Shown: in pieces, positions 26,363 to 36,195 of the stretch
Layout: each line of letters starts with the position of its first letter
Numbering within the stretch: the first letter of the stretch is position 1
From: Ewingella sp049889095
GTDB taxonomy: Bacteria; Pseudomonadota; Gammaproteobacteria; Enterobacterales; Enterobacteriaceae
Direction: 5' to 3' (one strand)
Length of the DNA: 64,000 bases
NCBI GenBank assembly: GCA_049889095.1
Contig: JBLJFK010000016.1
Made by a program: the position numbers and the translations under genes
Notes under the pieces: model-generated
Told to the model about the DNA's origin: nothing
Seen by the model: only the letters and a program-made list of their open reading frames with translations
The model's database searches: none

Positions 26363-28969
26363 TCACTGGTTGCAGGTCCCGTTTAAATGGACGAAGTTAT
26401 TTCCTTCGGTTTTCTTAGTCGGCAACTGGTAATTAATACGGCAATTTTTGCTATTTCCCCAACTAACAAATAAGGTGCCGGAGGCATCAGGAAGTCGTGC
26501 ATAAACCTGCCCGCCCTGACCCGCCATCCCGACACTGTTGCCATGACTGTCTTTGACATCCGCACCCATAGGTACCGGCGCACCATTTGACATTATCGCT
26601 GTGATCAGGGCTGGGGAACCGCCCAGGGTTTTGAATGCAATTTTGGGCACTGCACCCAGTACCGGGACGACGCGCACATTTCCGCCTTCCAGTTCCACGT
26701 CCTGGGCCATGGAGTTGCCGTCAATGCTGATGGTGTTGTAGCGATAAGGGGTAAGCGACGGTACGATCGCGTAGCCGAAGGCATCAACTCGTGCGCCTTG
26801 TGCGTTATTGATACGTGCACCGCTGGCACCTTTTGCCTCAACAACGGCAAAGGTATCGCTGGCGTACGGTCCATAGGTCACGCCGCCGGAGTGCAGGGCC
26901 AGTGTGCCTGAGGTACCCAGACCAATCTGGTTATAGTCATTACTGTGAGCATATGAAGCGCGGAAAGTCCCCAAGCGGGTACGCTCCTGCACATTGGTAC
27001 CCCACGACGTGTCATGACTTTTACCTTCTCCCGCTTCTCTGTACTTGTTGTAGCTGCTGTAAAGTGAATAAGTGAAATCGCTCTCTTTGCCTGCCGAACC
27101 GGAGAGGGTGGTTATCGCCGACGTCGAGTTTTTGTCCCTGGAGGTGTCGAATGACACAGTGGAACGGGAATCACGCCAGTCGAGTGGAATGGATAGGCCA
27201 ATAGACACCACGTTCTCGGTGTATTTCTGGTAGCGGTTGGCGTCGTAATCGGAGTCACTTACGCTGTAAATATTTTGCGTGCTCCACGTTGAACGCTGCC
27301 TGCCAACATTGAGGTTGTAACTGATTTTCTTCCACATATTGTTGTAGGAAAATTGCAGCTCAGTGATACGTGAACGGTTGTTGTAGTAATCCGCACTGCT
27401 GCCGCTCAGTGTCAGGGTGCCGTACTCTTTCATATTTTGGCTGACGGTCGCGGTAAAGCGGTTCCGCTGCTGAAGCGTATCGGAATAGTATTCAGAGCCA
27501 CCATTTGACTGACGGCGTACCCCCAGCACATCCTGTAAATCACGGTAGCCAGAAGTGGAATAGCGATAGGCTGCCAGCACCAGATTGGTATTGGTCGGGA
27601 AGGTTTTGCTGTAGGATGCTTCAGCACGCCAGCCGTTTCTGGTTACACCGTTTTCTACCGTCGCATGTGACCAGGTGGTGTTCAGAGAAAGTGCACCCAA
27701 CTCTGATGCCCAAACGCCGCCTGCCAACAATGCCTGATAATTATTCGCGAAGCGTGCGCCACTGTTGGCAGTAATGCTGTTATTCAGGCCGTACTGCAGA
27801 ACACCCTCGGTGAAGGCATTCTGTACGGAATAATAATTTCTGACTTTACCGGCCGCGAACTGATAGCTCAGATTTCCCGGACGCATTGAGCTCGGCACCG
27901 CAGCGTAAGGCACGGTGAAGAAGGATGATTTGCCATCGGCTTCAATGATCTGAACTTGCAAATCCCCCTGGCTGCGGGTGTTGTTAAGATCGTCGATCAG
28001 GAACGGGCCGGGCGGCACCTGTGTTTCATAAATCACATTTCCCTGCTGGCGGATCATCACTCGGGCGTTGGTCGTCGCCACGCCGCGTACCTGCGGCGCA
28101 TAACCTCGCCTGCTCTGTGGCCACATGCGCTGATCGGTGGCAAGTTTCACACCGTTAAACGGCAGGGAGCCAAACATCGAGCTGTCGGTATAAGAATCGC
28201 CCAGCATCAGTTCGCTGGAGATGGTCGGCAAAGGGCGTTGCAGCCACGTTCGCACTGTGTTCCATTTATAAGAACTCCCGGCGGTGCTGCTTTGCATATA
28301 ACGTGCATTTGCCTGATGGCGTAATTGCCACATGCCCATATTTGCGCCAGCATTCACCATGCTCCACGTATAGTTGTAGTGCGAGTTACGCACCATATTG
28401 CGTGTAAAGCTGGTGTTATGTCGCAGGAATACCAGTGGCATCCCTGCGCTCCATTCTGAGATCGGAATATAATCGCGTGACGTACGGTTAAGCAGAATTT
28501 GCGGAATAAAAAACTCCAGCGTTAACGTCGATTCTTTAACGTTCCAGCTTCCCTGCTGGGCGATGATCTGACTTAAATATTGGCATTGCTGATTGTCCGA
28601 TCCTTTTTTCACTGATTTCAACTGTAATAGGGTGATCAGTTCAGCATCCAGGCAAGGCTGAGCACTTTTATCTGTTGCATTAATCTTAAGAAAGCTAACC
28701 GCAACCTGACTTTTGATTTTTGAGCCGTTAAGGCTGATATCCAGGATTTGCTTTCCTTCAGGGATCGCGATTTGTGTTTCGTTAAATTTATTCAGATCGA
28801 TGCTTTCAGAAAATTCAGAACCCGCCAGCAGATGGCTATCAAATTGATAGTCTGCGGCAAATGCTTGTTGTGATAATAAAGATGATTTAATGACTAGCGT
28901 AAGTAGAGCTAAACGAAAATACACGTTTTTATTTTTAGCTGAGGTATTATTTTTGTATTGTGTAATCAT
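26363..28969 (-). CDS. Outer-membrane fimbrial usher
   Basis: An 868-residue FimD/PapC-type usher with signal sequence, N-terminal chaperone-binding domain (YQFDSHLLAGSE), beta-barrel with plug, the conserved region PSSMRPGNLSYQFAAG and a C-terminal domain ending in a Cys pair (NCRINYQLP and NGTCNQ). Full length for the family. It assembles pilins delivered by the chaperone. Its start overlaps the end of the upstream chaperone gene by 23 bp. Confidence 0.95.
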   Translation of the reverse strand: MITQYKNNTSAKNKNVYFRLALLTLVIKSSLLSQQAFAADYQFDSHLLAGSEFSESIDLNKFNETQIAIPEGKQILDISLNGSKIKSQVAVSFLKINATDKSAQPCLDAELITLLQLKSVKKGSDNQQCQYLSQIIAQQGSWNVKESTLTLEFFIPQILLNRTSRDYIPISEWSAGMPLVFLRHNTSFTRNMVRNSHYNYTWSMVNAGANMGMWQLRHQANARYMQSSTAGSSYKWNTVRTWLQRPLPTISSELMLGDSYTDSSMFGSLPFNGVKLATDQRMWPQSRRGYAPQVRGVATTNARVMIRQQGNVIYETQVPPGPFLIDDLNNTRSQGDLQVQIIEADGKSSFFTVPYAAVPSSMRPGNLSYQFAAGKVRNYYSVQNAFTEGVLQYGLNNSITANSGARFANNYQALLAGGVWASELGALSLNTTWSHATVENGVTRNGWRAEASYSKTFPTNTNLVLAAYRYSTSGYRDLQDVLGVRRQSNGGSEYYSDTLQQRNRFTATVSQNMKEYGTLTLSGSSADYYNNRSRITELQFSYNNMWKKISYNLNVGRQRSTWSTQNIYSVSDSDYDANRYQKYTENVVSIGLSIPLDWRDSRSTVSFDTSRDKNSTSAITTLSGSAGKESDFTYSLYSSYNKYREAGEGKSHDTSWGTNVQERTRLGTFRASYAHSNDYNQIGLGTSGTLALHSGGVTYGPYASDTFAVVEAKGASGARINNAQGARVDAFGYAIVPSLTPYRYNTISIDGNSMAQDVELEGGNVRVVPVLGAVPKIAFKTLGGSPALITAIMSNGAPVPMGADVKDSHGNSVGMAGQGGQVYARLPDASGTLFVSWGNSKNCRINYQLPTKKTEGNNFVHLNGTCNQ

Positions 28970-29672
28970 GGGTTATCACCGCTCCATAGTCGTTAACCAG
29001 CCCTATTTCTATTCCCTGAGCATTATGTCCTGTTATTTTCTTTGCACTCAGTGCCACATCCTCATAGCCGAAAGGTGAAATCATTACGGTTTTCTCTTTC
29101 GCCCCTTCGCCGTTCACTATGATTTTGACCAGTGATATGTAATAAGGCGATGTATTAGTGATGCGGATTTTTTTCGATGAAATATTACTGAACGTCAGGT
29201 AATCAAATATTTTTTTGTTATTCGCTTTCAGCGTCGATGGTCGGTAAAATACTTTGAGTCTGTTTTTTAGCATCACGACCATTTGATTTCCTTTATCACC
29301 ACCGATGTTCCTTGGCGGAATTTGCAGGAAGTTAAAGTAAAAAATGGATTCGCGATCCTGTGGTAATGTAGAAGCTCCGGTATAGAAAATTCGTAATACC
29401 TGACCATCTTTTTGCGCTATTCTGAAGGTCGGTGGTGTGACAACAAAAGGCGCCTTTCCTGTTACCGGTGTCGACTTGTCATCACCGCTGTCAAACCATG
29501 CCTGTACAACATAAGGGATTTCATCGTTATTTCTTAGTTGCACATCTACTGACTTTGCATCAGATGAATAAATTATTCTTGAACCCGTCATGACTACACT
29601 TGCAAGCGCAGACTGACAAATACCAAAAAACAATATTAATAAGAAAATATTACGCCATATTGAACGGAACAT
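28947..29672 (-). CDS. Periplasmic fimbrial chaperone (first of the operon)
   Basis: A 241-residue PapD-type chaperone. The ATG at 29670-29672 follows AAGGGAT and begins a signal peptide (MFRSIWRNIFLLILFFGI, then CQSALA); the longer frame to 29723 has no ribosome site. Domains show SVVMTGSRIIYSS, ESIFYFNFLQIPPRN (chaperone signature) and LKNRLKVFYRPS. It lies between the major pilin and the usher. Confidence 0.92.
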   Translation of the reverse strand: MFRSIWRNIFLLILFFGICQSALASVVMTGSRIIYSSDAKSVDVQLRNNDEIPYVVQAWFDSGDDKSTPVTGKAPFVVTPPTFRIAQKDGQVLRIFYTGASTLPQDRESIFYFNFLQIPPRNIGGDKGNQMVVMLKNRLKVFYRPSTLKANNKKIFDYLTFSNISSKKIRITNTSPYYISLVKIIVNGEGAKEKTVMISPFGYEDVALSAKKITGHNAQGIEIGLVNDYGAVITHDYTIQK

Positions 29673-29776
29673 AATCGATCCCTTGAGTGTTCTATAAATT
29701 AAATAAGATGCCATCCTTGGCAAAAGTCCCTCTGAATAAATATCCAGAGGGATGACGCTTCCCTGTAATAACTAAA

Positions 29777-30325
29777 TTAGTTGTAGGACACTGCGTATTG
29801 CATAGTGGACTCAACTGCGCCGGCTTTTGCTGCGGCTGTCGCATAGTATTGTGCTGTGTAGGTTGCAGTAGCAGCACTTTCTTTAGCGGCCACAGTCAGG
29901 TCACCGGCACCATTGAATGCTCTAGCGTTGAAGTCGATCGCTTTAGAAGCGGTATCCAGGATCTGGATATCGACATTTGTCGCAGCATCTGTTGCTGCCA
30001 GATTGCCAAGGTTACCTTCGGTAGTGATGTTGTTACCAACGAACACGGATGATACCGGTGTGGGAACGGTGGTGCTGCCGGTACAGCCGCTCACGCCGAC
30101 ATCGAAGGTTGTCTGACCTGCAACAGAGCCTGCTGTAGCCAGTGCTGAGGCTTTTACCGTTGGCAGCAGAACAATTGGCTTAGCGCTGTTACCATTGATG
30201 GTCACACTACAGGTTTCGCTGGTCACTTCACCTTGGAACGTTACAGTATTATTAGAGGCTGCAAACGCCTGAGAGGCAAACAGAATAGATGCGATAGAAA
30301 CAGATAACAATGTCATTTTTTTCAT
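29777..30325 (-). CDS. Major fimbrial subunit (FimA-like pilin)
   Basis: A 182-residue pilin precursor: signal peptide MKKMTLLSVSIASILFASQ, then AFAAS. The N-terminal donor strand is NNTVTFQGEVTSETCSVTI with the first Cys, the second Cys is in VGVSGCTGS, and the C-terminus ends MQYAVSYN with the penultimate aromatic pattern of pilins. First gene of the intact operon; its promoter should lie in the 30326-30560 region. Confidence 0.92.
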   Translation of the reverse strand: MKKMTLLSVSIASILFASQAFAASNNTVTFQGEVTSETCSVTINGNSAKPIVLLPTVKASALATAGSVAGQTTFDVGVSGCTGSTTVPTPVSSVFVGNNITTEGNLGNLAATDAATNVDIQILDTASKAIDFNARAFNGAGDLTVAAKESAATATYTAQYYATAAAKAGAVESTMQYAVSYN

Positions 30326-31063
30326 GACTGAAATTCCCTATAAATAGATTGAGTAATCATTTATCGATGCAGCGCTGCATTTTAATTTTCGCCATCGCAC
30401 TGCATATCCTTTTATTCTGATGCGGTTGAGAGTTCGGTCTCTAACTCACCTCCGTGCTATCGTAAGAGGTGAGAATAGATAGAAGTTCACTGTCAATGCA
30501 TCAGAAATCCTTGTTAATCATTACCGGGTTTTTTCCTTGTAATAATTTACCAGCAAATAATAGATATAGTTTGTAAGTTTGTGTAGTGACGTAGTCTTAA
30601 TAAATTTGAACTGGCTTGCTATTTTTATGAAGGTATATGAATGGATAAGTGGGTGGTGCAACTTCACAATAATTCATAATGGTTTGTCGGTTAAATTAAA
30701 GGGCGCTTTGTCATTTTTATGTATAAATGATGTTGGGTTCTTTGCCGTGATAACGTATTGTGAAGTAGCGGATTTACAAAACCTGTCCGTCATTGTATTT
30801 CCAGTTATGATTCAAAGTGTAATTTACCTGACACAACAAAAGATAAATAATGCGTGTTGCTTAAGTGTGGGGGTAATAATTGTTAACGTGAAAATAAGAG
30901 TGAAGACATGCAGGATAAAATGGATGATGATTATCATTTATCAACAGACACCATAATAGTGTATTTTTATGCGGGTTTTTCATCGATAAGTTCTTTAACT
31001 GTGAATTCACCCGCTGTATTTCTGCGTTCAACCATGGGTTCCACGGGATAAAAGGAGTATTTG
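30326..31063. other. AT-rich intergenic region upstream of the fimbrial operon
   Basis: About 740 bp between the pilin gene and the plus-strand GlxA-like fragment. The leftmost part should hold the pilin promoter and contains the inverted repeat at 30445. A plus-strand open frame at 30579-30956 has no ribosome site and no recognisable domain. Confidence 0.5.
30445..30473. promoter_or_regulatory. Perfect inverted repeat upstream of the major pilin gene
   Basis: CTCACCTC (30445-30452) and GAGGTGAG (30466-30473) are separated by 13 bases, 120 bp upstream of the pilin start. It could be an operator for the LuxR-type regulator or a leader hairpin. No long flanking repeats of the fimS phase-switch kind are seen. 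Confidence 0.4.
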
Positions 31064-31561
31064 ATGGAAGCGCTTATTAAAAATCCCACAGCCCTCAGGT
31101 TAAAGCCTCTCATCGCGTCTTTTGCCGCTGATTCAGTTCGTTCAACAGAGGATAAATTACACATCGGAGTTATGCTGTGGCATGATTTTCCGTTGCTCGC
31201 ATTATCCGGCTTGATGGGCGCTCTTCGCTATGCGGCGGGTGCTGAGAATAAAAATAAGAAAAAGCATTTCCTGCTCAGTATAATCAGCGCACAACCTGGT
31301 AATCCCATCATCAGTAGCGTGGGGATCAGTGTGACGCCCGATACTCCTCATCATTCTCCTGATTTGTTTGACTACATCGCGGTTGTTGGCGGCAATTTAA
31401 CCAGCTTTGGCGGAGTGGATACTGCTGATCGCCGCTACATTTTACGGGCTCATCAGGTCGGCGTACCCATTATCGGTATCGGCACGGGCAGCTTTATACT
31501 GGCCAAAGAAGGCTTGAATGAAATGCATCGAAAACTGCTTTATGCCGCAAAAAAATGCTGA
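31064..31561 (+). pseudogene. Truncated GlxA-type (DJ-1/AraC) transcriptional regulator
   Basis: ATG 31064 has AGGAG 6 bases upstream. The 165 residues match the DJ-1/GATase1-like sensor half of GlxA-family regulators (HIGVMLWHDFPLLALSGLM, then FDYIAVVGGNL, VPIIGIGTGSFILAKEGL). The protein ends right after this domain at LLYAAKKC, and the AraC helix-turn-helix half (about 140 residues) is absent. An A7 run precedes the stop, but the alternative frame beyond it does not resemble the family. It is probably a remnant and cannot bind DNA as its family does. Confidence 0.65.
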
Positions 31562-31650
31562 AAAAAAACGGTCATCCAGCACCTAGCGAGCAGGTATTTA
31601 ATCTGAAGGTCCGATTTTGGTTTACAGGTCTGGTGGCACAATACAGGCAA

Positions 31651-31680
31651 AAAAAAGCCCGCTGACAGCGGGCGAAAAAA
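31651..31680 (-). terminator. Rho-independent terminator downstream of cysZ
   Basis: GCCCGCT-GAC-AGCGGGC (31657-31673), followed on the minus strand by a seven-T run. It lies about 170 bp beyond the cysZ stop. Confidence 0.75.
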
Positions 31681-31839
31681 ACATCAGTATTGCTTTGGTG
31701 TATGAGGTCATACGCCGCCATTGTAGCCAGGTAGCTAGAATGCAATTCATTAGTAAGCTATACAATTAGTACTCTGTTTGATTAATAGCATTTTGGCCGG
31801 ACAAAAAAAACCGGCTCGAGGACCGACTGGGGAAATACA

Positions 31840-32628
31840 TTATGAACGGCGGCTGATTGCAATGTCTTTATCGTCGACCACGTGAAGCGTGCGGTAGCGG
31901 TCAACCCACATTGCCGTCGCTCCACAGACCGCGACCGGGAGAATAACCAGATTGAGCACCGGAACCATGGTGAATAGGCTGACCAGAGCACCAAACTGTA
32001 AGTTATCAACCTTGTGCCGCCCCAGCGAACGCCGCATGTCGAGGAAATTCACCTTATGGTTATCAAATGGATAGTCACAGTATTGAATCGACAACATCCA
32101 GGCACTGAACAGGAACCATAAAACCGGAGCCACAGTCTGCCCAATGCCGGGTATGAAGAACAATACCAGTAGCACAATGGCGCGGGGCAGGTAATAGGCC
32201 AGTTTCTGCCACTCACGTTTCATGATACGGGGCAGATCCTTCATGATGCCCAAGATACTGCTATCGGGCAGCGTTTTCCCTGTCAGCTTAGCCTCGAGCT
32301 GCTCGGCGAGCAGGCCGCTAAAAGGCGCAGCGATGATGTTGGCGATGGTGCTAAATAAATAGCTGAATACCAATAACACGGATAGCACGGCAATGGGCCA
32401 CAGTAAGTAATCGAGCCAGCCCAACCAGGCCGGTATTTTACTCATCATTGCCGGGATCCACTCACCCAGCTTCGCGAACAACCACCAGAATGCGCCACCC
32501 ATTAAGATAATATTGACCAGCAGCGGTAAAACGACAAAACGTCGGATACCAGGGAGGGAGATCAGTGACCAGCCGCGGCTGAAATAGTGGACACCATTGA
32601 CCCGATGAGCGCGTTGCGAAGATGCCAT
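31840..32628 (-). CDS. cysZ: Sulfate transporter CysZ
   Basis: A 262-residue inner-membrane protein with four to six hydrophobic segments and the CysZ-typical opening NGVHYFSRGWSLISLPGIR, then RFVVLPLLVNIILMGGAFW, plus FIPGIGQTVAPVLWFLFSAW. It supports sulfate uptake for cysteine synthesis. It is divergent from zipA, as in E. coli; cysK, normally nearby, is not in this stretch because accessory DNA lies on that side. Confidence 0.95.
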   Translation of the reverse strand: MASSQRAHRVNGVHYFSRGWSLISLPGIRRFVVLPLLVNIILMGGAFWWLFAKLGEWIPAMMSKIPAWLGWLDYLLWPIAVLSVLLVFSYLFSTIANIIAAPFSGLLAEQLEAKLTGKTLPDSSILGIMKDLPRIMKREWQKLAYYLPRAIVLLVLFFIPGIGQTVAPVLWFLFSAWMLSIQYCDYPFDNHKVNFLDMRRSLGRHKVDNLQFGALVSLFTMVPVLNLVILPVAVCGATAMWVDRYRTLHVVDDKDIAISRRS

Positions 32629-32852
32629 AAATGAAATTTTCTCTCTAAGTTAAAATCTGTGAGCTATCATATCGGTATGATTTAACACTGACTAGCCGAT
32701 GATTGGCTGAAAAAGCAGCAAAAGAGTTGCCTCAATCATGTTTATTGGCAGAAAGTAGAGTCGAGACTTGCACTTATCAACTCAGGCAAATAGAGTTAGG
32801 AATGCGAATGTTTGCCGTGTTGGCAATAGATTAGAACAACCTAGAGATAGCA

Positions 32853-33809
32853 ATGATGCAGGATTTGCGTCTGATATTAATCGTTGTTGGCGCGATCGCC
32901 ATAATAGCGTTGTTGTTGCACGGTTTGTGGACCAGCCGTAAAGAACGCTCTTCGCTTTTTCGCGATCGTCCAGCTAAACGTGTGAAAAAAGAACGAGAGC
33001 AATCTCCTGCCGACGATTTCGTTGACGGGGTCGGTGAAGTGCGTGTACGCCCTGCTTATCCGCAGGATGAACCGTCGCTCGGCCAATATGACGAACCTGA
33101 GCAGCCCGCTCCAGTGCGGGCCCAGCCACAACCTCAGCGTCAGCCTGTTAAGCAGTCAACTTCTGTACAGGATGATCCTTTGCTGAGTGGTTATTCTGCT
33201 GCTGATCCGGCTGATGCTCCGCGACGTGAACCCGTGGTCGATTTTTCTCATCAACATGATGAGAAGCGTACTACACCGGTTCCTCCTGCTGAAATTCATG
33301 CGGATAAAGCACCTGCCGCAAAAGCTGAGCCTCATAACGATGCGCCTTTTGCACCGGCTGAAGATCAGCCAGTAGTAAAAGAGAAACTGAAAGAAACGGT
33401 TCTGGTATTGCATGTTTCTGCCCATCAAGGTGGCGTGATAGGCGGTGAAGTGCTGCTTAACAGCGTGCTTCAGGCTGGTTTCCAGTTCGGTGCCATGAAC
33501 ATTTTCCATCGTCATGTCAGCCCGGCTGGAAGTGGTCCGGTTCTGTTCAGTTTGGCTAACATGGTTAAGCCTGGTTCTTTCGACCCTGAGACCATGACTG
33601 ACTTCTCAACGCCAGGTATTACGCTGTTTCTGATGGTGCCTTGCTACGGCGACGCGCATCAGAACTTCAAGCTGTTATTACAGTCTGCGCAGCGTATTGC
33701 TGACGATGTGGGTGGGATGGTGCTTGATGATGAGCGCCGGATGATCACGCCACAAAAACTGGAAACTTACAAAGCAAGGATCCGTGAGGTTCTTGACGCT
33801 ACGGCCTGA
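32853..33809 (+). CDS. zipA: Cell division protein ZipA
   Basis: A 318-residue protein: one N-terminal membrane anchor (MMQDLRLILIVVGAIAIIAL), a basic stretch (RKERSSLFRDRPAKRVKKE), a long P/Q-rich linker (about 50-175), and the C-terminal FtsZ-binding domain (ETVLVLHVSAHQGGVIGGE, FHRHVSPAGSGPVLFSLAN). It tethers the FtsZ ring to the membrane. It precedes ligA, as in E. coli. Confidence 0.96.
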   Translation: MMQDLRLILIVVGAIAIIALLLHGLWTSRKERSSLFRDRPAKRVKKEREQSPADDFVDGVGEVRVRPAYPQDEPSLGQYDEPEQPAPVRAQPQPQRQPVKQSTSVQDDPLLSGYSAADPADAPRREPVVDFSHQHDEKRTTPVPPAEIHADKAPAAKAEPHNDAPFAPAEDQPVVKEKLKETVLVLHVSAHQGGVIGGEVLLNSVLQAGFQFGAMNIFHRHVSPAGSGPVLFSLANMVKPGSFDPETMTDFSTPGITLFLMVPCYGDAHQNFKLLLQSAQRIADDVGGMVLDDERRMITPQKLETYKARIREVLDATA

Positions 33810-33849
33810 CCACAGGCAGTAAGTATCCCGTTGTTATCTCCTTCCCAAT

Positions 33850-33877
33850 GACCCCCGCTTGCCGGGGGTTTTTTATC
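33850..33877 (+). terminator. Terminator between zipA and ligA
   Basis: ACCCCCG-CTTG-CCGGGGGTTTTTTAT forms a compact GC-rich stem with a U-tract, 40 bp after zipA and 14 bp before ligA. Confidence 0.8.
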
Positions 33878-33890
33878 TTCATGGTGAGTC

Positions 33891-35912
33891 ATGGCCACAA
33901 TCGAAAATCAAATCAATCAATTGCGCACCCAATTGCGCCATCATGAATATCAGTACCATGTGTTGGATACCCCCGAAGTGCCTGACGCGGAATATGACCG
34001 GCTGATGCGTGAACTGCGCGAACTGGAAACCGCAAACCCCGAACTTGTCACCGCAGACTCACCGACTCAACGCGTTGGGGCTGCACCTATCTCGGCTTTC
34101 CAGCAGGTAAAACATCAGGTACCCATGTTGTCGCTGGATAACGTGTTCGACGATGAAAGCTATCTGGCATTTTATAAGCGAGTTCAGGATCGTCTGAAAA
34201 CTACCGAGCCGCTGACATTTTGTTGTGAACTAAAACTCGACGGGTTGGCCGTTAGCTTGCTATATGAACATGGTGAGTTGATTCAGGCCGCCACGCGCGG
34301 CGACGGCACGACAGGCGAGAACATTACCGCCAACGTACGCACCATCCGTGCGATACCGCTGCGCCTGAATGGCGAGCATATTCCGGCAAGGCTCGAAGTG
34401 CGTGGCGAAGTGTTTATGCCGCAGTCGGGCTTTGAAGCGATGAACGAAGAAGCGCGCCGCACCGGCGGCAAAGTCTTTGCTAACCCGCGTAACGCCGCCG
34501 CCGGCTCACTGCGTCAGCTTGATCCGCGTATTACGGCTAAACGTCCGCTGACCTTCTTCTGCTACGGTGTTGGCATACTGGAGGGCGGTGAATTACCCCG
34601 CAGCCACGTTGATCGTTTGCAGCAACTAAAAGCCTGGGGCTTGCCGGTCAGTGAGCGTGTGCGCGTATGTACTGGCAGCGATGAAGTGCTGTCATTCTAC
34701 CGTCAGGTGGAAGAAGAGCGACCGACGCTCGGTTTTGATATTGACGGTGTGGTGGTCAAAATTGATTCGCTGGATATCCAGGAAACCTTAGGGTTTGTCG
34801 CCCGGGCACCGCGCTGGGCAACCGCCTTTAAATTTCCGGCGCAGGAACAGATAACGCGGGTCAAAGACGTAGAATTCCAGGTGGGGCGCACCGGTGCGAT
34901 TACGCCCGTCGCCCGTCTGGAGCCGGTACTGGTTGCCGGTGTGATGGTCAGCAATGCGACGCTGCATAACGCCGATGAAATCGACCGGCTGGGACTGCGG
35001 ATTGGCGACACGGTGATCATTCGTCGCGCCGGCGATGTCATTCCGCAAGTGGTGGGTGTCGTGCTGGCTGAGCGCCCTGAAAATGCGCGTGAAGTGGTGT
35101 TCCCAACCCATTGTCCGGTCTGTAACTCTGATGTCGAACGCGTTGAAGGCGAGGCCGTGGCCCGTTGTACCGGTGGGCTGATTTGCGGTGCGCAGCGCAA
35201 AGAAGCGCTTAAACATTTCGTCTCCCGCCGTGCGCTAGACGTGGATGGCATGGGCGATAAAATTATCGACCAGTTGGTGGAAAAAGAGTACGTCAAAAAC
35301 CCAGCTGATCTGTTCCGTCTGACCGCAGGAAAGCTCACCGGGCTTGATCGCATGGGGCCGAAGTCTGCACAGAATGTTGTTTTAGCTTTGGAAAAAGCCA
35401 AAGAAACTACGCTGGCTCGTTTCCTCTATGCCCTCGGGATCCGCGAAGTTGGCGAGGCTACGGCTGCGAATCTGGCTGCTCATTACGGCTCAATTGACGC
35501 ACTGCGCGCAGCGAACGTTGAGTCGCTGAAATCCGTGCCTGAAGTGGGAGATGTTGTTGCTAAACATGTAGTGAATTTCCTGTCCGAAGAGCATAACCAG
35601 CAAGTAATTGATGAGCTGCTCAGCCCAGAAATCAACATTCACTGGCCTGAAGTACAGGTTATCGTTCCTGAAGAGATTGACAGCCCGTTCTCCGGTAAAA
35701 CCGTGGTGCTGACCGGGTCACTAACGGTGCTTTCACGTGATGAAGCCAAAGATCGTCTGACTGCGCTGGGGGCGAAAGTTTCCGGCAGCGTGTCGAAAAA
35801 AACCGATCTGGTAATTGCCGGTGAAGCGGCGGGTTCCAAACTGATTAAAGCACAGGAATTGGGGATTGAAGTGATCGACGAAGCGGAAATGATCCGTCTG
35901 CTGGGTGAATGA
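33891..35912 (+). CDS. ligA: NAD-dependent DNA ligase LigA
   Basis: A 673-residue full-length ligase. It shows the Ia domain, the adenylation active-site Lys in CELKLDGLAVSLLY (about residue 115), the OB fold, a four-Cys zinc finger (HCPVCNSDVERVEGEAVARC, then ICGAQR), a helix-hairpin-helix region (MGPKSAQNVVLALEKAKE) and a C-terminal BRCT domain (GKTVVLTGSLTVLSRDEAKD). It seals nicks in replication and repair. Its stop overlaps the start of the next gene by 4 bp. Confidence 0.98.
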   Translation: MATIENQINQLRTQLRHHEYQYHVLDTPEVPDAEYDRLMRELRELETANPELVTADSPTQRVGAAPISAFQQVKHQVPMLSLDNVFDDESYLAFYKRVQDRLKTTEPLTFCCELKLDGLAVSLLYEHGELIQAATRGDGTTGENITANVRTIRAIPLRLNGEHIPARLEVRGEVFMPQSGFEAMNEEARRTGGKVFANPRNAAAGSLRQLDPRITAKRPLTFFCYGVGILEGGELPRSHVDRLQQLKAWGLPVSERVRVCTGSDEVLSFYRQVEEERPTLGFDIDGVVVKIDSLDIQETLGFVARAPRWATAFKFPAQEQITRVKDVEFQVGRTGAITPVARLEPVLVAGVMVSNATLHNADEIDRLGLRIGDTVIIRRAGDVIPQVVGVVLAERPENAREVVFPTHCPVCNSDVERVEGEAVARCTGGLICGAQRKEALKHFVSRRALDVDGMGDKIIDQLVEKEYVKNPADLFRLTAGKLTGLDRMGPKSAQNVVLALEKAKETTLARFLYALGIREVGEATAANLAAHYGSIDALRAANVESLKSVPEVGDVVAKHVVNFLSEEHNQQVIDELLSPEINIHWPEVQVIVPEEIDSPFSGKTVVLTGSLTVLSRDEAKDRLTALGAKVSGSVSKKTDLVIAGEAAGSKLIKAQELGIEVIDEAEMIRLLGE

Positions 35913-36160
35913 ATACCATGGAAAAAGAAGACCTGATTGAAATTGCTAACATGAAAATGCCCTTCGGCAAGTATGCCGGGCGTGTATTGATTGATTTACC
36001 TGAGGAATACCTGCTGTGGTTCGCCCGCAAAGACGAATTTCCGGCAGGAAAATTAGGCGAACTGATGCAGCTTACACTGGCGATCAAAAGTGAAGGTCTG
36101 CAGAGTCTGATTAACCCGCTGCGCCGCAGTGGCCCGGGCCTTTCCGGGACTGACGAGTAA
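35909..36160 (+). CDS. ypeB: YpeB-like DUF3820 protein
   Basis: An 83-residue protein with the DUF3820 core MPFGKYAGRVLIDLPEEYLL, then WFARKDEFPAGKLGELMQ, very close to E. coli YpeB, which also follows ligA. The ATG at 35909 overlaps the ligA stop and has GGGTGA close upstream; the E. coli protein corresponds to starting at ATG 35918. Function unknown; the domain occurs in exonuclease-related contexts. Confidence 0.9.
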   Translation: MNTMEKEDLIEIANMKMPFGKYAGRVLIDLPEEYLLWFARKDEFPAGKLGELMQLTLAIKSEGLQSLINPLRRSGPGLSGTDE

Positions 36161-36163
36161 CTT

Positions 36164-36190
36164 AAAAGGCGCTGGCAGCAGCGCCTTTCC
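36164..36190 (+). terminator. Terminator between convergent ypeB and yfeH
   Basis: AAAGGCGCT-GGCAG-CAGCGCCTTT, a 9-bp stem, serves both convergent genes; the T-run is short. Confidence 0.7.
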
Positions 36191-36195
36191 CCTCC

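Noticed and set aside
30326..30560. Phase-variable fim switch upstream of the pilin
   Set aside because: Only one 8-bp inverted repeat with a 13-bp spacer is present, and there is no adjacent recombinase gene.
30579..30956. 125-codon plus-strand frame upstream of the fimbrial operon
   Set aside because: No ribosome site, no recognisable domain, and strongly AT-rich with unusual codons.
34703..35401. 232-codon minus-strand open frame inside ligA
   Set aside because: It is fully antisense to conserved ligA domains and its Ser/Thr/Pro-rich translation is typical of shadow frames.
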